Shown here one piece after another: positions 1 through 6,239 of a DNA stretch of 6,239 bases. The stretch is taken from the NCBI GenBank assembly GCA_017509375.1, contig JAFWPT010000194.1:1-6239 (forward strand), given 5' to 3'. The DNA is from Bacteroidales bacterium. GTDB lineage: Bacteria; Bacteroidota; Bacteroidia; Bacteroidales; UBA932. Position numbers and translations under genes: made by a program. The number at the start of each line of letters is the position of its first letter. The first letter of the stretch is position 1. The notes beneath the pieces were generated by a model. It was not told where the DNA came from. It saw only the letters and a program-made list of their open reading frames with translations, and searched no databases.

Positions 1-2867
1 AAAAAGTCCGTGCCCTGGGATGGATACCAGTCACGTTTGCCTACGCCTTGGAAGAAACAGCTAAGTCCTATCCCGTTCCACCTGAAATCCAGGTTGAGGC
101 CGAACTGGTAACGCGGCATTTCGTTGCCGATACGGTCCAGATCACCGTGGTCCGTAAGGGTCCAGGAGCCGGTGTTGATAACATCGTCTCCGTTGATATT
201 CAAGAATTTAAGATCTCCTGCATAAGGTCCCGACACGGGTACGAAATTGTGAAACTCATCCTTGAACCAAGCGGCCGCTTCCTCATTGCTCCGGAATAAT
301 CCGTCCGTCCGGAACCCCCAGATCTCGCCGAGCTCCTTGCCTTCGTAGTAGTTGAACATGCCGCCGGACTGATTGTAGTATTTGGTGACCCAAGTGCGGC
401 TGTCCCAGAGACTGCCCTTAATGCTGTAGGTGAAATCCTTGCCGGCGAGCTTAAGCTGGTCACGCCAGGAAAGGGTAAGCTCCCATCCCCGCGTCTGAAG
501 GGCACCGTAATTGCCCTTTGGCGTTGAGTCTCCGAAAGTTGCGGGGATTTCCGGGCCTGCGATATAGAGGTCGGTGGTATTGCGTATGTAGTAGTCTCCG
601 GAGAACGAAAGCCTGCTGTGCAGAAAATCTGCATCCAGTCCGGCATCATAAGTCGTTACTTTTTCCCAACTCAGGTTATCCGGAATCACTGCCGGATCGC
701 TCACTTTGTTTTGGAAGCCACCGTCGAAGACAGCACCTGTCTTGTTGATGCCGAGGGTAGTGAGGAAAGCATACGCAGCCACGGTACCATTGCCCAGCGA
801 ACCTGCATTTGCACGCAGTTTGAGGTTGTCGAGCCAGCCTCTGCTGCCTTGCATCCAAGGCTCCTCGGATATTCTCCAGCCCACTGAAGCTGATGGGAAG
901 AAACCCCAGCGCTGGGCTGACGGGAATTTGGAACTGCCGTCATAGCGAGCGGATAATTCCAGTATGTACCGCTTCAGGAGCGAATAGTTGGCCCGTCCGA
1001 AGAAACCCGCTATGCCGTAGGAGCTGCCATCCTGGACAAGGGCCACTTCCGGTCCATCCATCAGCTCGAAATTGGGATTGTCGTTGTAGAGCAAACCGGT
1101 ACGGAACACGCCGCGGCGATGGTACACATCATTCTCCAGATTCCAGCCTGCGACCAGGTTCAGCTTGTGGCTTTCGCCCAGCCTTGGGGTAAAGGTGCCC
1201 ACGATGTTGGCGGTTATGTGTTCCGTGTTGTAATCGTAGTAGCGATGGTAGGAATCAAGCTGCTTTACGTAGTCTGTCATGGCGCCGGGAGCCACACTGT
1301 AGGAAACTGGTGCCACATAGCGGTCCAGGCCGCGGCGGGTCGACTTGTAGGCGAATTCTCCACGGATGTTGAACACGTCTTTGAAAGGCTCCACGGTAAC
1401 TCCGGAAGCCGTCGTCATAGTGAGGCGGTGGTCCTCCTGGGCGGAATTGCCGTCATTGAAAGCGGCAAAACCACCGGCGGCAGCAGCCACCGTGTAGGTG
1501 CCGTCTTCATTATATACAGGCACATTCGGCACCCCCATCATGGCTATCTGGCGGAGCTGGCTGCCGATATTGCCGTCGTTCTTGGAGAAAATCGGCTGAA
1601 TGTAGTCCATCTTGTACATGGACGTATTGTTGTCTATGGAGAGCCAGTCGTTTATGCTTACCTTTATTTTCGAACGTAGATTGAAAGTGTTGTAGCTCTC
1701 GTTCCCCAGTTTGTAAATTGCGTCCTGCGTATAGTATCTTCCTGAAATACCGTAACTTACTTTGCCTGATGTGCCATTGACGCTGATATTGTGCGTGGTG
1801 GTGGTATTGACTGGCTTGTAGAAGAGAGCTATGTAGTTGGTATCGGAATAATACAGGTAGCGGTCGTTCCATAGCTCGCTGGAGTTCGTATCTCCGTTTG
1901 CCACGTGCTGGATGTAACGGTCAAGATAGTCCGACGGAATCTGGTAGATATTCATCTTGGTGGGCAGCTGTCCTTCGGCCGTAGGAGTGGCGTCGTGCCC
2001 AAGCCAGTGTTCATAGAAATTCTGAACAAATGTAAGTCCGTCTGTTACAATGCGATCCTCCCATTTTACCGTACGCGCGTTGATAGATACGGAGCCGTTA
2101 TAGTTTACGGCGATACGGTCTTCTTTAGCATTCTTCGTAGTTATAAGTATCACTCCATACGCAGCACGCGCGCCATAGATAACGGAAGAAGACGCATCCT
2201 TGAGGACGGATATGCGCTCAACATCATTCGGGTTGACCGAGGCCATCTCCCCTTCTACTCCGTCAATAAGGACAAGCGCACCGCCTCCCTGGCCAATTGA
2301 ATAAGAAGATTTGGAGCTGCCGGAAGAACCTCGGGAAATATAAGAAGTAGCACCGCCCCGGATATAGACAGAGCCGCCGTGAGTAGGCTTACCGTCGGCC
2401 TGGATTATGTTCAAGCCGGCAACTTCTCCCTGAAGGGAGCGAGTAATATTGGAATTTGACCTGTCTTCAAGTACCTCGCCGGAGACATTCTCGACGCTCC
2501 CTACCAACTGGGACTTTTTGAGGGTACCATATCCTACCACAACGGTCTCTTCGAGCATCTCCGCATCTACTTTTAGAGAAAAGTTTATGCTGGAACGGCC
2601 GGACACGGAGGTTTCGATGTCAACGTAACCTATACAGGTACAGATAAGTATGGCATCGGAAGAGACATGGATTGAGTAGACACCGGATAAGTCGGTCACG
2701 GCGCCTCCCGTCCCACCTTTAACCATCACGGCAGCGCCCGGTACAGGCTCACCGGTTGAGGAATCAGTCACTTTGCCTGAGACCATAATGTTTTGCCCCC
2801 GGGCAGCGACTCCTGCTGACAATAGTACAAGAGCGATCAGCATACATCGCGGTGAAATTGATTTCAT
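1..2867 (-). CDS. SusC/RagA-family TonB-linked outer-membrane transporter, 3' end cut by the window edge
   Basis: Reading the minus strand from the ATG at 2867 gives 955 codons without a stop, running off the left edge. Order: signal peptide about 1-25 (KSISPR, then a hydrophobic stretch, then ARGQ); a carboxypeptidase-D-regulatory-like beta domain about 27-103 beginning VSGKVTDSSTGEPVPGA; a TonB-box-like EETVVVGYG at 106-114; a plug domain about 115-245 with IRGG, LVLIDGVEG and the SusC signature SVIYGARAAYGVILITTK at 228-245; then a beta-barrel rich in aromatic residues. SusC proteins are barrels that pair with a SusD lipoprotein lid and import oligosaccharides or peptides using TonB energy. 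The visible end (FFQGVGKRDWYP) is usually followed by roughly 100 more residues in this family, so the gene should continue with susD after it. The ATG is preferred because the signal peptide follows at once. The substrate cannot be told. An unusual Ser/Gly-rich stretch sits in the plug (176-196). The family call is firm; sugar specificity is inference. Confidence 0.95.
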   Translation of the reverse strand, partial: MKSISPRCMLIALVLLSAGVAARGQNIMVSGKVTDSSTGEPVPGAAVMVKGGTGGAVTDLSGVYSIHVSSDAILICTCIGYVDIETSVSGRSSINFSLKVDAEMLEETVVVGYGTLKKSQLVGSVENVSGEVLEDRSNSNITRSLQGEVAGLNIIQADGKPTHGGSVYIRGGATSYISRGSSGSSKSSYSIGQGGGALVLIDGVEGEMASVNPNDVERISVLKDASSSVIYGARAAYGVILITTKNAKEDRIAVNYNGSVSINARTVKWEDRIVTDGLTFVQNFYEHWLGHDATPTAEGQLPTKMNIYQIPSDYLDRYIQHVANGDTNSSELWNDRYLYYSDTNYIALFYKPVNTTTTHNISVNGTSGKVSYGISGRYYTQDAIYKLGNESYNTFNLRSKIKVSINDWLSIDNNTSMYKMDYIQPIFSKNDGNIGSQLRQIAMMGVPNVPVYNEDGTYTVAAAAGGFAAFNDGNSAQEDHRLTMTTASGVTVEPFKDVFNIRGEFAYKSTRRGLDRYVAPVSYSVAPGAMTDYVKQLDSYHRYYDYNTEHITANIVGTFTPRLGESHKLNLVAGWNLENDVYHRRGVFRTGLLYNDNPNFELMDGPEVALVQDGSSYGIAGFFGRANYSLLKRYILELSARYDGSSKFPSAQRWGFFPSASVGWRISEEPWMQGSRGWLDNLKLRANAGSLGNGTVAAYAFLTTLGINKTGAVFDGGFQNKVSDPAVIPDNLSWEKVTTYDAGLDADFLHSRLSFSGDYYIRNTTDLYIAGPEIPATFGDSTPKGNYGALQTRGWELTLSWRDQLKLAGKDFTYSIKGSLWDSRTWVTKYYNQSGGMFNYYEGKELGEIWGFRTDGLFRSNEEAAAWFKDEFHNFVPVSGPYAGDLKFLNINGDDVINTGSWTLTDHGDLDRIGNEMPRYQFGLNLDFRWNGIGLSCFFQGVGKRDWYPSQGTDF

Positions 2868-2902
2868 AAGAGCTTACAGTTGTTAGAATTAAGTGTTCTC
2901 CA

Positions 2903-2910
2903 CAAAATTA
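2903..2910 (-). promoter_or_regulatory. Candidate Bacteroidetes -7 box for the susC-like gene
   Basis: The minus strand reads TAATTTTG, an exact match to the Bacteroidetes primary-sigma -7 consensus TAnnTTTG, ending 35 bp before the ATG. A transcript starting a few bases downstream would have a leader of about 30 nt. No good TTG-type -33 element lies at the expected distance; the DNA there is GC-rich (GTCGGGCGGG on the minus strand). A missing -33 box would fit a promoter that needs an activator, but that is inference and the start site is not mapped. Confidence 0.5.
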
Positions 2911-2946
2911 GGGGAAATTGCAACCCGCCCGACATAGGCTCAAGAA

Positions 2947-2972
2947 AAACAAGTAAATTGTATATCTTGTTT
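2947..2972. repeat. Inverted repeat AAACAAG-N12-CTTGTTT, candidate operator
   Basis: Two perfect 7-bp arms, AAACAAG at 2947-2953 and CTTGTTT at 2966-2972, face each other across 12 bp, giving a 19-bp arm-to-arm offset close to two helical turns. The centre lies about 60 bp upstream of the transcription start inferred from the -7 box at 2903-2910, a usual place for an activator. Further copies of the heptamer occur at 3015-3021 (same orientation) and 3054-3060 (opposite orientation, inside the start of the regulator gene). The spacer is too long and the arms too AT-rich for a convincing terminator. Binding by the adjacent regulator is inferred, and AT-rich DNA raises the chance level. Confidence 0.4.
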
Positions 2973-2983
2973 AATTTGTATAT
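2958..2983. repeat. Direct repeat TTGTATAT, 18-bp period
   Basis: The octamer TTGTATAT occurs at 2958-2965 and again at 2976-2983, both preceded by AAT or AATT. The first copy fills part of the spacer of the AAACAAG/CTTGTTT inverted repeat, so the two patterns interlock. It may be a half-site pair or a chance pattern in AT-rich DNA. Confidence 0.35.
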
Positions 2984-3031
2984 AAATAAGTTAGCTAAAA
3001 ATACAACTATTTAAAAACAAGAAAAATTCAT

Positions 3032-3039
3032 TATATTTA
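3032..3039 (+). promoter_or_regulatory. Weak -7-like box before the regulator gene
   Basis: TATATTTA matches seven of eight positions of TAnnTTTG but ends only 4 bp before the ATG at 3044. If used, it would give a nearly leaderless message or one starting inside the gene, so the true promoter may lie further upstream in the AT-rich region, where only imperfect versions (for example TAATTTG at 2972-2978) are seen. No Shine-Dalgarno sequence precedes the ATG, which is normal in Bacteroidota. Confidence 0.2.
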
Positions 3040-3043
3040 CAGC

Positions 3044-4552
3044 ATGAAAAAATCTTGTTTTGCATTATTTGCCTGTTTTTTTGCGCTTCTTTGCTGCTCC
3101 CCTGCCACTGAACGACATTTCAAGGCGCTGGACAAAGCCATAGACCTGCAGGACTACTATAATCTTGCCCACAATGCAAAGCAGGACTCCTTGCGACTGG
3201 CTTATCTTGGGGCAAATAGCGATTCATCCCGCTGGGAAGCCGCTTATGCATTGGAAAAGATTCTCTTCTACCACGACATAGAATCTTGCTACCAAAGCGT
3301 CAGCTTGATGATGAAAGATGCAACAGACAAGCGTCAAAAAACCATAAGCCAGTGTTGTTATGCCAACATTTTGTATAAGATGGATTCCCTTGGTACGGCG
3401 TTCATGGCTTTTCGGCAGATAGATACTTCTGCCATGCATACTGACGCACTGGGCATCTACTGCTATGCCGGTTATCATATTTTTGGGAAAATGCAGCCCA
3501 CGCATCCAGAATTTGCAAACCTGAGGAGAGAGATTGTAGATAAATGGTGGAAAAAAGACAGTACGAGCGTGGAGTGTGCTTTTTACAGAAACGAGTTGCT
3601 CAGGGAAGAAGGCATTGCAGAAAATGCAGTAGAAAGGCTCAGAGACTGCCGGCTGACTACTCCCAACGATACGGCAAAACTGAACTATTTTCTGGCCAAG
3701 GAGTATCTTCACTCGGGAGAAACGGGGCAAGCGATCAAATATTTCGCAATATCGGCGGAATGTGATATGCGCCTGGGAGTAAAGGCATACAACGCTTTGT
3801 ACGAACTAGCCCGAATACTGTTTCGTACCGGAGATATTGCAAGGGCGGACCGCTATATGCGCGTTACCTTGAAAGATGCATTCTTTTCACATTACGAATC
3901 CCGGTATGAAGACGTTATTCGCTCGGAGCTGGAAATAATGAATGTGCTGCTCGAACAGCAGAGACAAAAGCGCAAGGCTTACTACATTACCAGCATTGCG
4001 GTAGCCTTGCTGCTGCTAGGAGCGATGATTTCATTGGTACTGCTGCTCCGGTACTCTTCCAGGCTGAACAGTTCCCGCAGAGAACTGGGGGAAGTATCCC
4101 GCATCAAAGATAGTTTCCTGGCCAATTATATGGAAAAGTGCGTGGATTACCTCAACAAGGTAGATGAATACAGGTCCACTCTACGGCGCACCGCCAAACA
4201 GGAAGGCACGGCAGGTATCATGGCCATGCTAAGGAGACCCTCGTTCGCCGCCGGAGAGTTCCATGAACTGCTGGCCTCCCTTGACTCCACGTTCCTCGGT
4301 ATTTTTCCCGATTTCGTAGAAAAGGTAAACGAGCACATGCAGGAAGAATACCAGCTTTCCAAGCCATCGGAGGGCAGCTTGTCAACCGAACTCAGGATAC
4401 TGGCCCTAATCAAGATGGGAATTTCAAAACGGCAGAAAATCGCTAAGATATTGAATATGTCCGTGACGACTGTGTATTCTTACCATTGCAATCTGCAGAA
4501 GCATTCCCTCCATCCGGACGATTCATTCGACCGAATCATCGCCTCGCTGTAA
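3044..4552 (+). CDS. Membrane-spanning TPR/helix-turn-helix regulator, DUF6377-like, divergent from susC
   Basis: A 502-residue protein. Residues 1-18 form a short hydrophobic segment after KK that ends in ALLCCS, so it is either a signal peptide with a loose lipobox (C17 or C18) or a membrane anchor. Residues about 20-310 are helical, with TPR-like pairs best seen at 212-241 and 251-279 (ALYELARILFRTGDIARADRYM). One membrane helix spans about 314-335 (ITSIAVALLLLGAMISLVLL). A charged, probably coiled-coil linker (338-375) leads to the C-terminal domain, ending in a helix-turn-helix at about 447-488: TELRILALIKMGISKRQKIAKIL, then recognition-helix region NMSVTTVYSYHCNLQ from 471. This matches, from memory, the DUF6377 regulators found beside susC/susD genes. 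It likely senses a ligand in the periplasm and binds DNA in the cytoplasm, in the manner described for SusR. There is no kinase ATPase domain or receiver. Its target is inferred to be the intergenic region at 2868-3043. The ligand is unknown. Confidence 0.85.
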   Translation: MKKSCFALFACFFALLCCSPATERHFKALDKAIDLQDYYNLAHNAKQDSLRLAYLGANSDSSRWEAAYALEKILFYHDIESCYQSVSLMMKDATDKRQKTISQCCYANILYKMDSLGTAFMAFRQIDTSAMHTDALGIYCYAGYHIFGKMQPTHPEFANLRREIVDKWWKKDSTSVECAFYRNELLREEGIAENAVERLRDCRLTTPNDTAKLNYFLAKEYLHSGETGQAIKYFAISAECDMRLGVKAYNALYELARILFRTGDIARADRYMRVTLKDAFFSHYESRYEDVIRSELEIMNVLLEQQRQKRKAYYITSIAVALLLLGAMISLVLLLRYSSRLNSSRRELGEVSRIKDSFLANYMEKCVDYLNKVDEYRSTLRRTAKQEGTAGIMAMLRRPSFAAGEFHELLASLDSTFLGIFPDFVEKVNEHMQEEYQLSKPSEGSLSTELRILALIKMGISKRQKIAKILNMSVTTVYSYHCNLQKHSLHPDDSFDRIIASL

Positions 4553-5404
4553 AATGGTAGCGGATCTCCCAATGGAAAGACCGCCCCGGAGCTAAGTCGT
4601 ACCGGATATAGGGTTCAAGGCACGCTATGCGGTGATTCGCCCAGAAAACGATGTGTGAAGCCGGGACATCGCAACGTATTGCTACGGAAATGTCCCCTTC
4701 ACTCATTTCCATATCATATGGTACGCTTTCCTGCCCGCAAGCCGCAAGGTCTCCCATAAACACCGTCTCCCCCTTTTGCAACCCGCGGTGAACCGGATTC
4801 CGCTGTCTGTCAGAGCCACGCTGTCATACTCGGCACGCCAGTGTCCCCGAGGCTTAAAAGGAAAGTCCAGCAACCTGTGCCGTCCGACGGAAAGATTGCC
4901 GAAAGTCCAGAAATTATGGTTGTACATATTGCCTGCGAGCGGGTTATCCAACGCAGTCAAGCTGTGACGGATGCAAAGGTCTTCAGGCCCCGTGAGCAGG
5001 AGGTACTTGACATATTTGTACCAGCCGGCAAGCTCATGGCTGAACCCGACACCCTTAGTGCCATCTTGCCAGACCTCCCACGCCCCCGCTTCCGCTATCT
5101 CATACAAGCGGAAGCGGTCGTAGGGAGCATCATCGGGGCGTCGCAGCAGGCCAACTCCCGGCTTGAGGAATACGTCTCCCGGCACTGCGGCATCAAAACC
5201 GATTTGGGAGAAATCCTCAGCGGGACCTTGAACTGCATCATGCATTACAGGGCTGTAGTTCTCGAACCAAGGAGCGGCCATTTCCACTCCGCACAGCTGT
5301 GCACCGGCGAAAATACCGCTATGGTCGAAGCGGGTACCTCTGTAAAAATCGTCCAAGGGGTGACGCAGCTCTATTTTCAGCCGGTCTGAAACTAATTTCA
5401 GCAT
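4536..5404 (-). pseudogene. Aldose-1-epimerase-like (galactose mutarotase fold) protein, frameshifted
   Basis: The gene starts at the ATG ending at 5404; an in-frame TAA lies 12 nt upstream, so no earlier start is possible. The first frame runs to a stop at 4703 (233 codons), but recognisable protein continues in the -1 frame from about 4787 to the TGA at 4536. Joined at the break (about residue 206), the two parts give about 289 residues, a sensible full length. Motifs: YRGTRFDHSGIF (21-32), HDAVQGPAEDF (55-65), FLKPGVGLLRR (79-89), YNHNF (161-165), then after the break KGETVFMGDL and NHRIACLEPYIRYDLAPG. By analogy with galactose mutarotases, H163 and the Glu of CLEPY (about 264 in the joined protein) may be the catalytic pair; the Glu is lost if the first frame simply terminates. 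The enzyme would interconvert sugar anomers or act on a related sugar. The lesion may be a true mutation or a sequence error. It follows aspA by 33 bp and overlaps the convergent regulator gene by 17 bp. Confidence 0.8.
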
Positions 5405-5437
5405 ATCAACCGTTTACTGCAGCCGGAACCTAAGCGC

Positions 5438-6239
5438 CTATTTCAGGAACTCGTGGGAAGCGGTCATTGCCTTGGGATCCAGGGCTTCGTCCAGTTTCTC
5501 CTTGGTCATGAGGCCGTACTCAAGCACCAGGTCATACACGCTGCGTCCATTCAGGAGGGCCTCCTTGGCAATTTTTGAAGATGCCTTATATCCGATATAC
5601 GGGTTGAGGGCCGTAACGATGCCAATGGAGTTCTTCACCATCTCGTAGCAATGCTCCGCATTCACGGTAATGCCGTCTATGCACTTGGTACGAAGGGTGT
5701 CCATTGCATTGCGCAGCCATGTAATGCTCTCCAGAATACTCTGGGCGATGACAGGTTCCATGACATTCAGCTGAAGCTGGCCAGCCTCGGCCGCAAAGGC
5801 GACGCAGGTATCGTTTCCTATGACTTTGAAGCATACCTGATTAGTGACTTCCGGAATGACCGGATTCACTTTGCCCGGCATAATCGAAGAACCCGGAGCC
5901 ATTGGAGGCAGGTTGATTTCATGGAGGCCGCAACGGGGACCGGAAGCCATGAGACGGAGGTCGTTACATATTTTGGAGAGCTTAACGGCAAGACGCTTGA
6001 GAGCGGCGGAGTAGCTGACGTACGCCCCCGTATCAGGAGTGGCTTCCACCAGGTCGGCGGCCTTCTCAAAACTGTCGCCCGTAAACTCGCTCATACGCTT
6101 GGTGCACAGTTCGGCAAATCCGGGAACCGCATTCAGGCCCGTACCTATGGCCGTACCGCCCATATTAATTTCCTTGAGCAGCACCACGTTGCGCTCCAAG
6201 TTGGCTATTTCTTCCTCCAGGTTGTTGGCGAAAGCATTG
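5438..6239 (-). CDS. aspA: Aspartate ammonia-lyase (aspartase), C-terminal 267 residues
   Basis: The frame is open from the right edge to the TAG at 5438, so the N-terminal part (about 200 of roughly 470 residues) lies outside. The enzyme deaminates L-aspartate to fumarate and ammonia as a cytoplasmic homotetramer of the fumarase/aspartase superfamily. The superfamily signature [11 protein letters not shown] is encoded at 5861-5893; its first Ser is the catalytic base in characterised aspartases. The following [17 protein letters not shown] and [14 protein letters not shown] favour aspartase over class II fumarase, which typically continues GKVNPTQCEA. Other visible conserved segments are [40 protein letters not shown] and [15 protein letters not shown]. 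In Bacteroidota, aspartase can feed fumarate to anaerobic fumarate reduction and release ammonia. It lies 33 bp upstream of the frameshifted mutarotase-like gene on the same strand, so the two may be cotranscribed, although their functions have no obvious link. Argininosuccinate or adenylosuccinate lyase is excluded by the motifs. Confidence 0.93.
   Translation of the reverse strand, partial: NAFANNLEEEIANLERNVVLLKEINMGGTAIGTGLNAVPGFAELCTKRMSEFTGDSFEKAADLVEATPDTGAYVSYSAALKRLAVKLSKICNDLRLMASGPRCGLHEINLPPMAPGSSIMPGKVNPVIPEVTNQVCFKVIGNDTCVAFAAEAGQLQLNVMEPVIAQSILESITWLRNAMDTLRTKCIDGITVNAEHCYEMVKNSIGIVTALNPYIGYKASSKIAKEALLNGRSVYDLVLEYGLMTKEKLDEALDPKAMTASHEFLK

Larger units (their letters stand above)
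2868..3043. other. Divergent intergenic region between transporter and regulator
   Basis: This 176-bp stretch separates two divergent start codons and is much richer in A+T than the genes on either side, except for a short GC-rich patch near 2921-2936. It contains no plausible gene. It holds a TAnnTTTG-type box facing the transporter, a weaker box facing the regulator, and a set of short repeats between 2945 and 3021. As the only noncoding DNA of any size in the window, it is the natural place for control of both genes. Confidence 0.8.

Noticed and set aside
1119..1679. 186-codon plus-strand open frame
   Set aside because: It is fully antisense to the SusC coding frame, has no recognisable motifs, and the opposite strand encodes clear barrel sequence throughout.
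2947..2972. Rho-independent terminator formed by the inverted repeat
   Set aside because: The 7-bp arms are AT-rich with a 12-nt loop and no following T-run in the right place, and no gene end lies nearby.
3224..3730. 168-codon minus-strand open frame inside the regulator gene
   Set aside because: It is a shadow of the regulator; its composition (scattered Cys, no domain pattern) is not protein-like, while the plus frame gives continuous TPR-like helices.
4536..4781. Separate small gene of 81 codons
   Set aside because: Its start would be a TTG in the middle of a conserved region, and its sequence continues the mutarotase fold of the upstream frame, so it is the broken 3' half of that gene.
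4769..4789. Programmed -1 ribosomal frameshift joining the two mutarotase frames
   Set aside because: The frame-0 codons ACC GCG GGT TGC AAA AGG GGG AGA contain no X-XXY-YYZ slippery heptamer and no obvious stimulatory stem. Programmed recoding is not known for this family, so a mutation or sequence error is simpler.
4841..5389. 182-codon plus-strand open frame
   Set aside because: It lies antisense to the mutarotase-like gene, whose conserved YRGTRFDHSGIF, GPAEDF and YNHNF motifs show which strand is coding.
5438..6239. Class II fumarate hydratase
   Set aside because: The signature loop is shared, but [17 protein letters not shown] after it and the C-terminal segments fit aspartase, not fumarase.

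Overview
The window looks like a piece of a Bacteroidota chromosome, most likely Bacteroidales. It has a SusC/RagA-type TonB-linked outer-membrane transporter, a membrane-spanning TPR/helix-turn-helix regulator of a kind found beside Bacteroidetes sus-like loci, an AT-rich intergenic region with a TAnnTTTG-type -7 box, and starts without clear Shine-Dalgarno sequences. The coding DNA is fairly GC-rich for the order, so a GC-richer gut lineage is plausible, but the species cannot be named from this sequence.

Layout. Positions 1-2867 (minus) hold one continuous frame for the first 955 residues of a SusC-family transporter; its C-terminus, and any SusD partner, lie beyond the left edge. Positions 2868-3043 are a 176-bp AT-rich divergent intergenic region with a candidate transporter promoter and a cluster of short direct and inverted repeats that look like an operator. 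Positions 3044-4552 (plus) encode a 502-residue regulator with an N-terminal export or lipoprotein signal, TPR-like helices, one central membrane segment, a short coiled coil and a C-terminal helix-turn-helix. Its 3' end overlaps by 17 bp the convergent gene at 4536-5404 (minus), an aldose-1-epimerase-like protein broken by one frameshift near 4769-4789. At 33 bp upstream of that gene on the same strand, the 3' part of aspartate ammonia-lyase (aspA) runs from 5438 off the right edge.

How the parts may work together. The likely story is a locus for uptake of a glycan or other large nutrient. The regulator would sense a periplasmic ligand and bind the shared intergenic region to switch on the divergent susC(D) operon. 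The mutarotase-like gene and aspA form a separate minus-strand unit; the former is sugar-related by fold, but nothing in the sequence ties it to the transporter. The two most useful leads are the repeat cluster, placed where an activator site for the transporter promoter would be expected, and the single-base lesion in the otherwise well-preserved mutarotase gene. I see no wholly new system, RNA gene, CRISPR array or mobile element.
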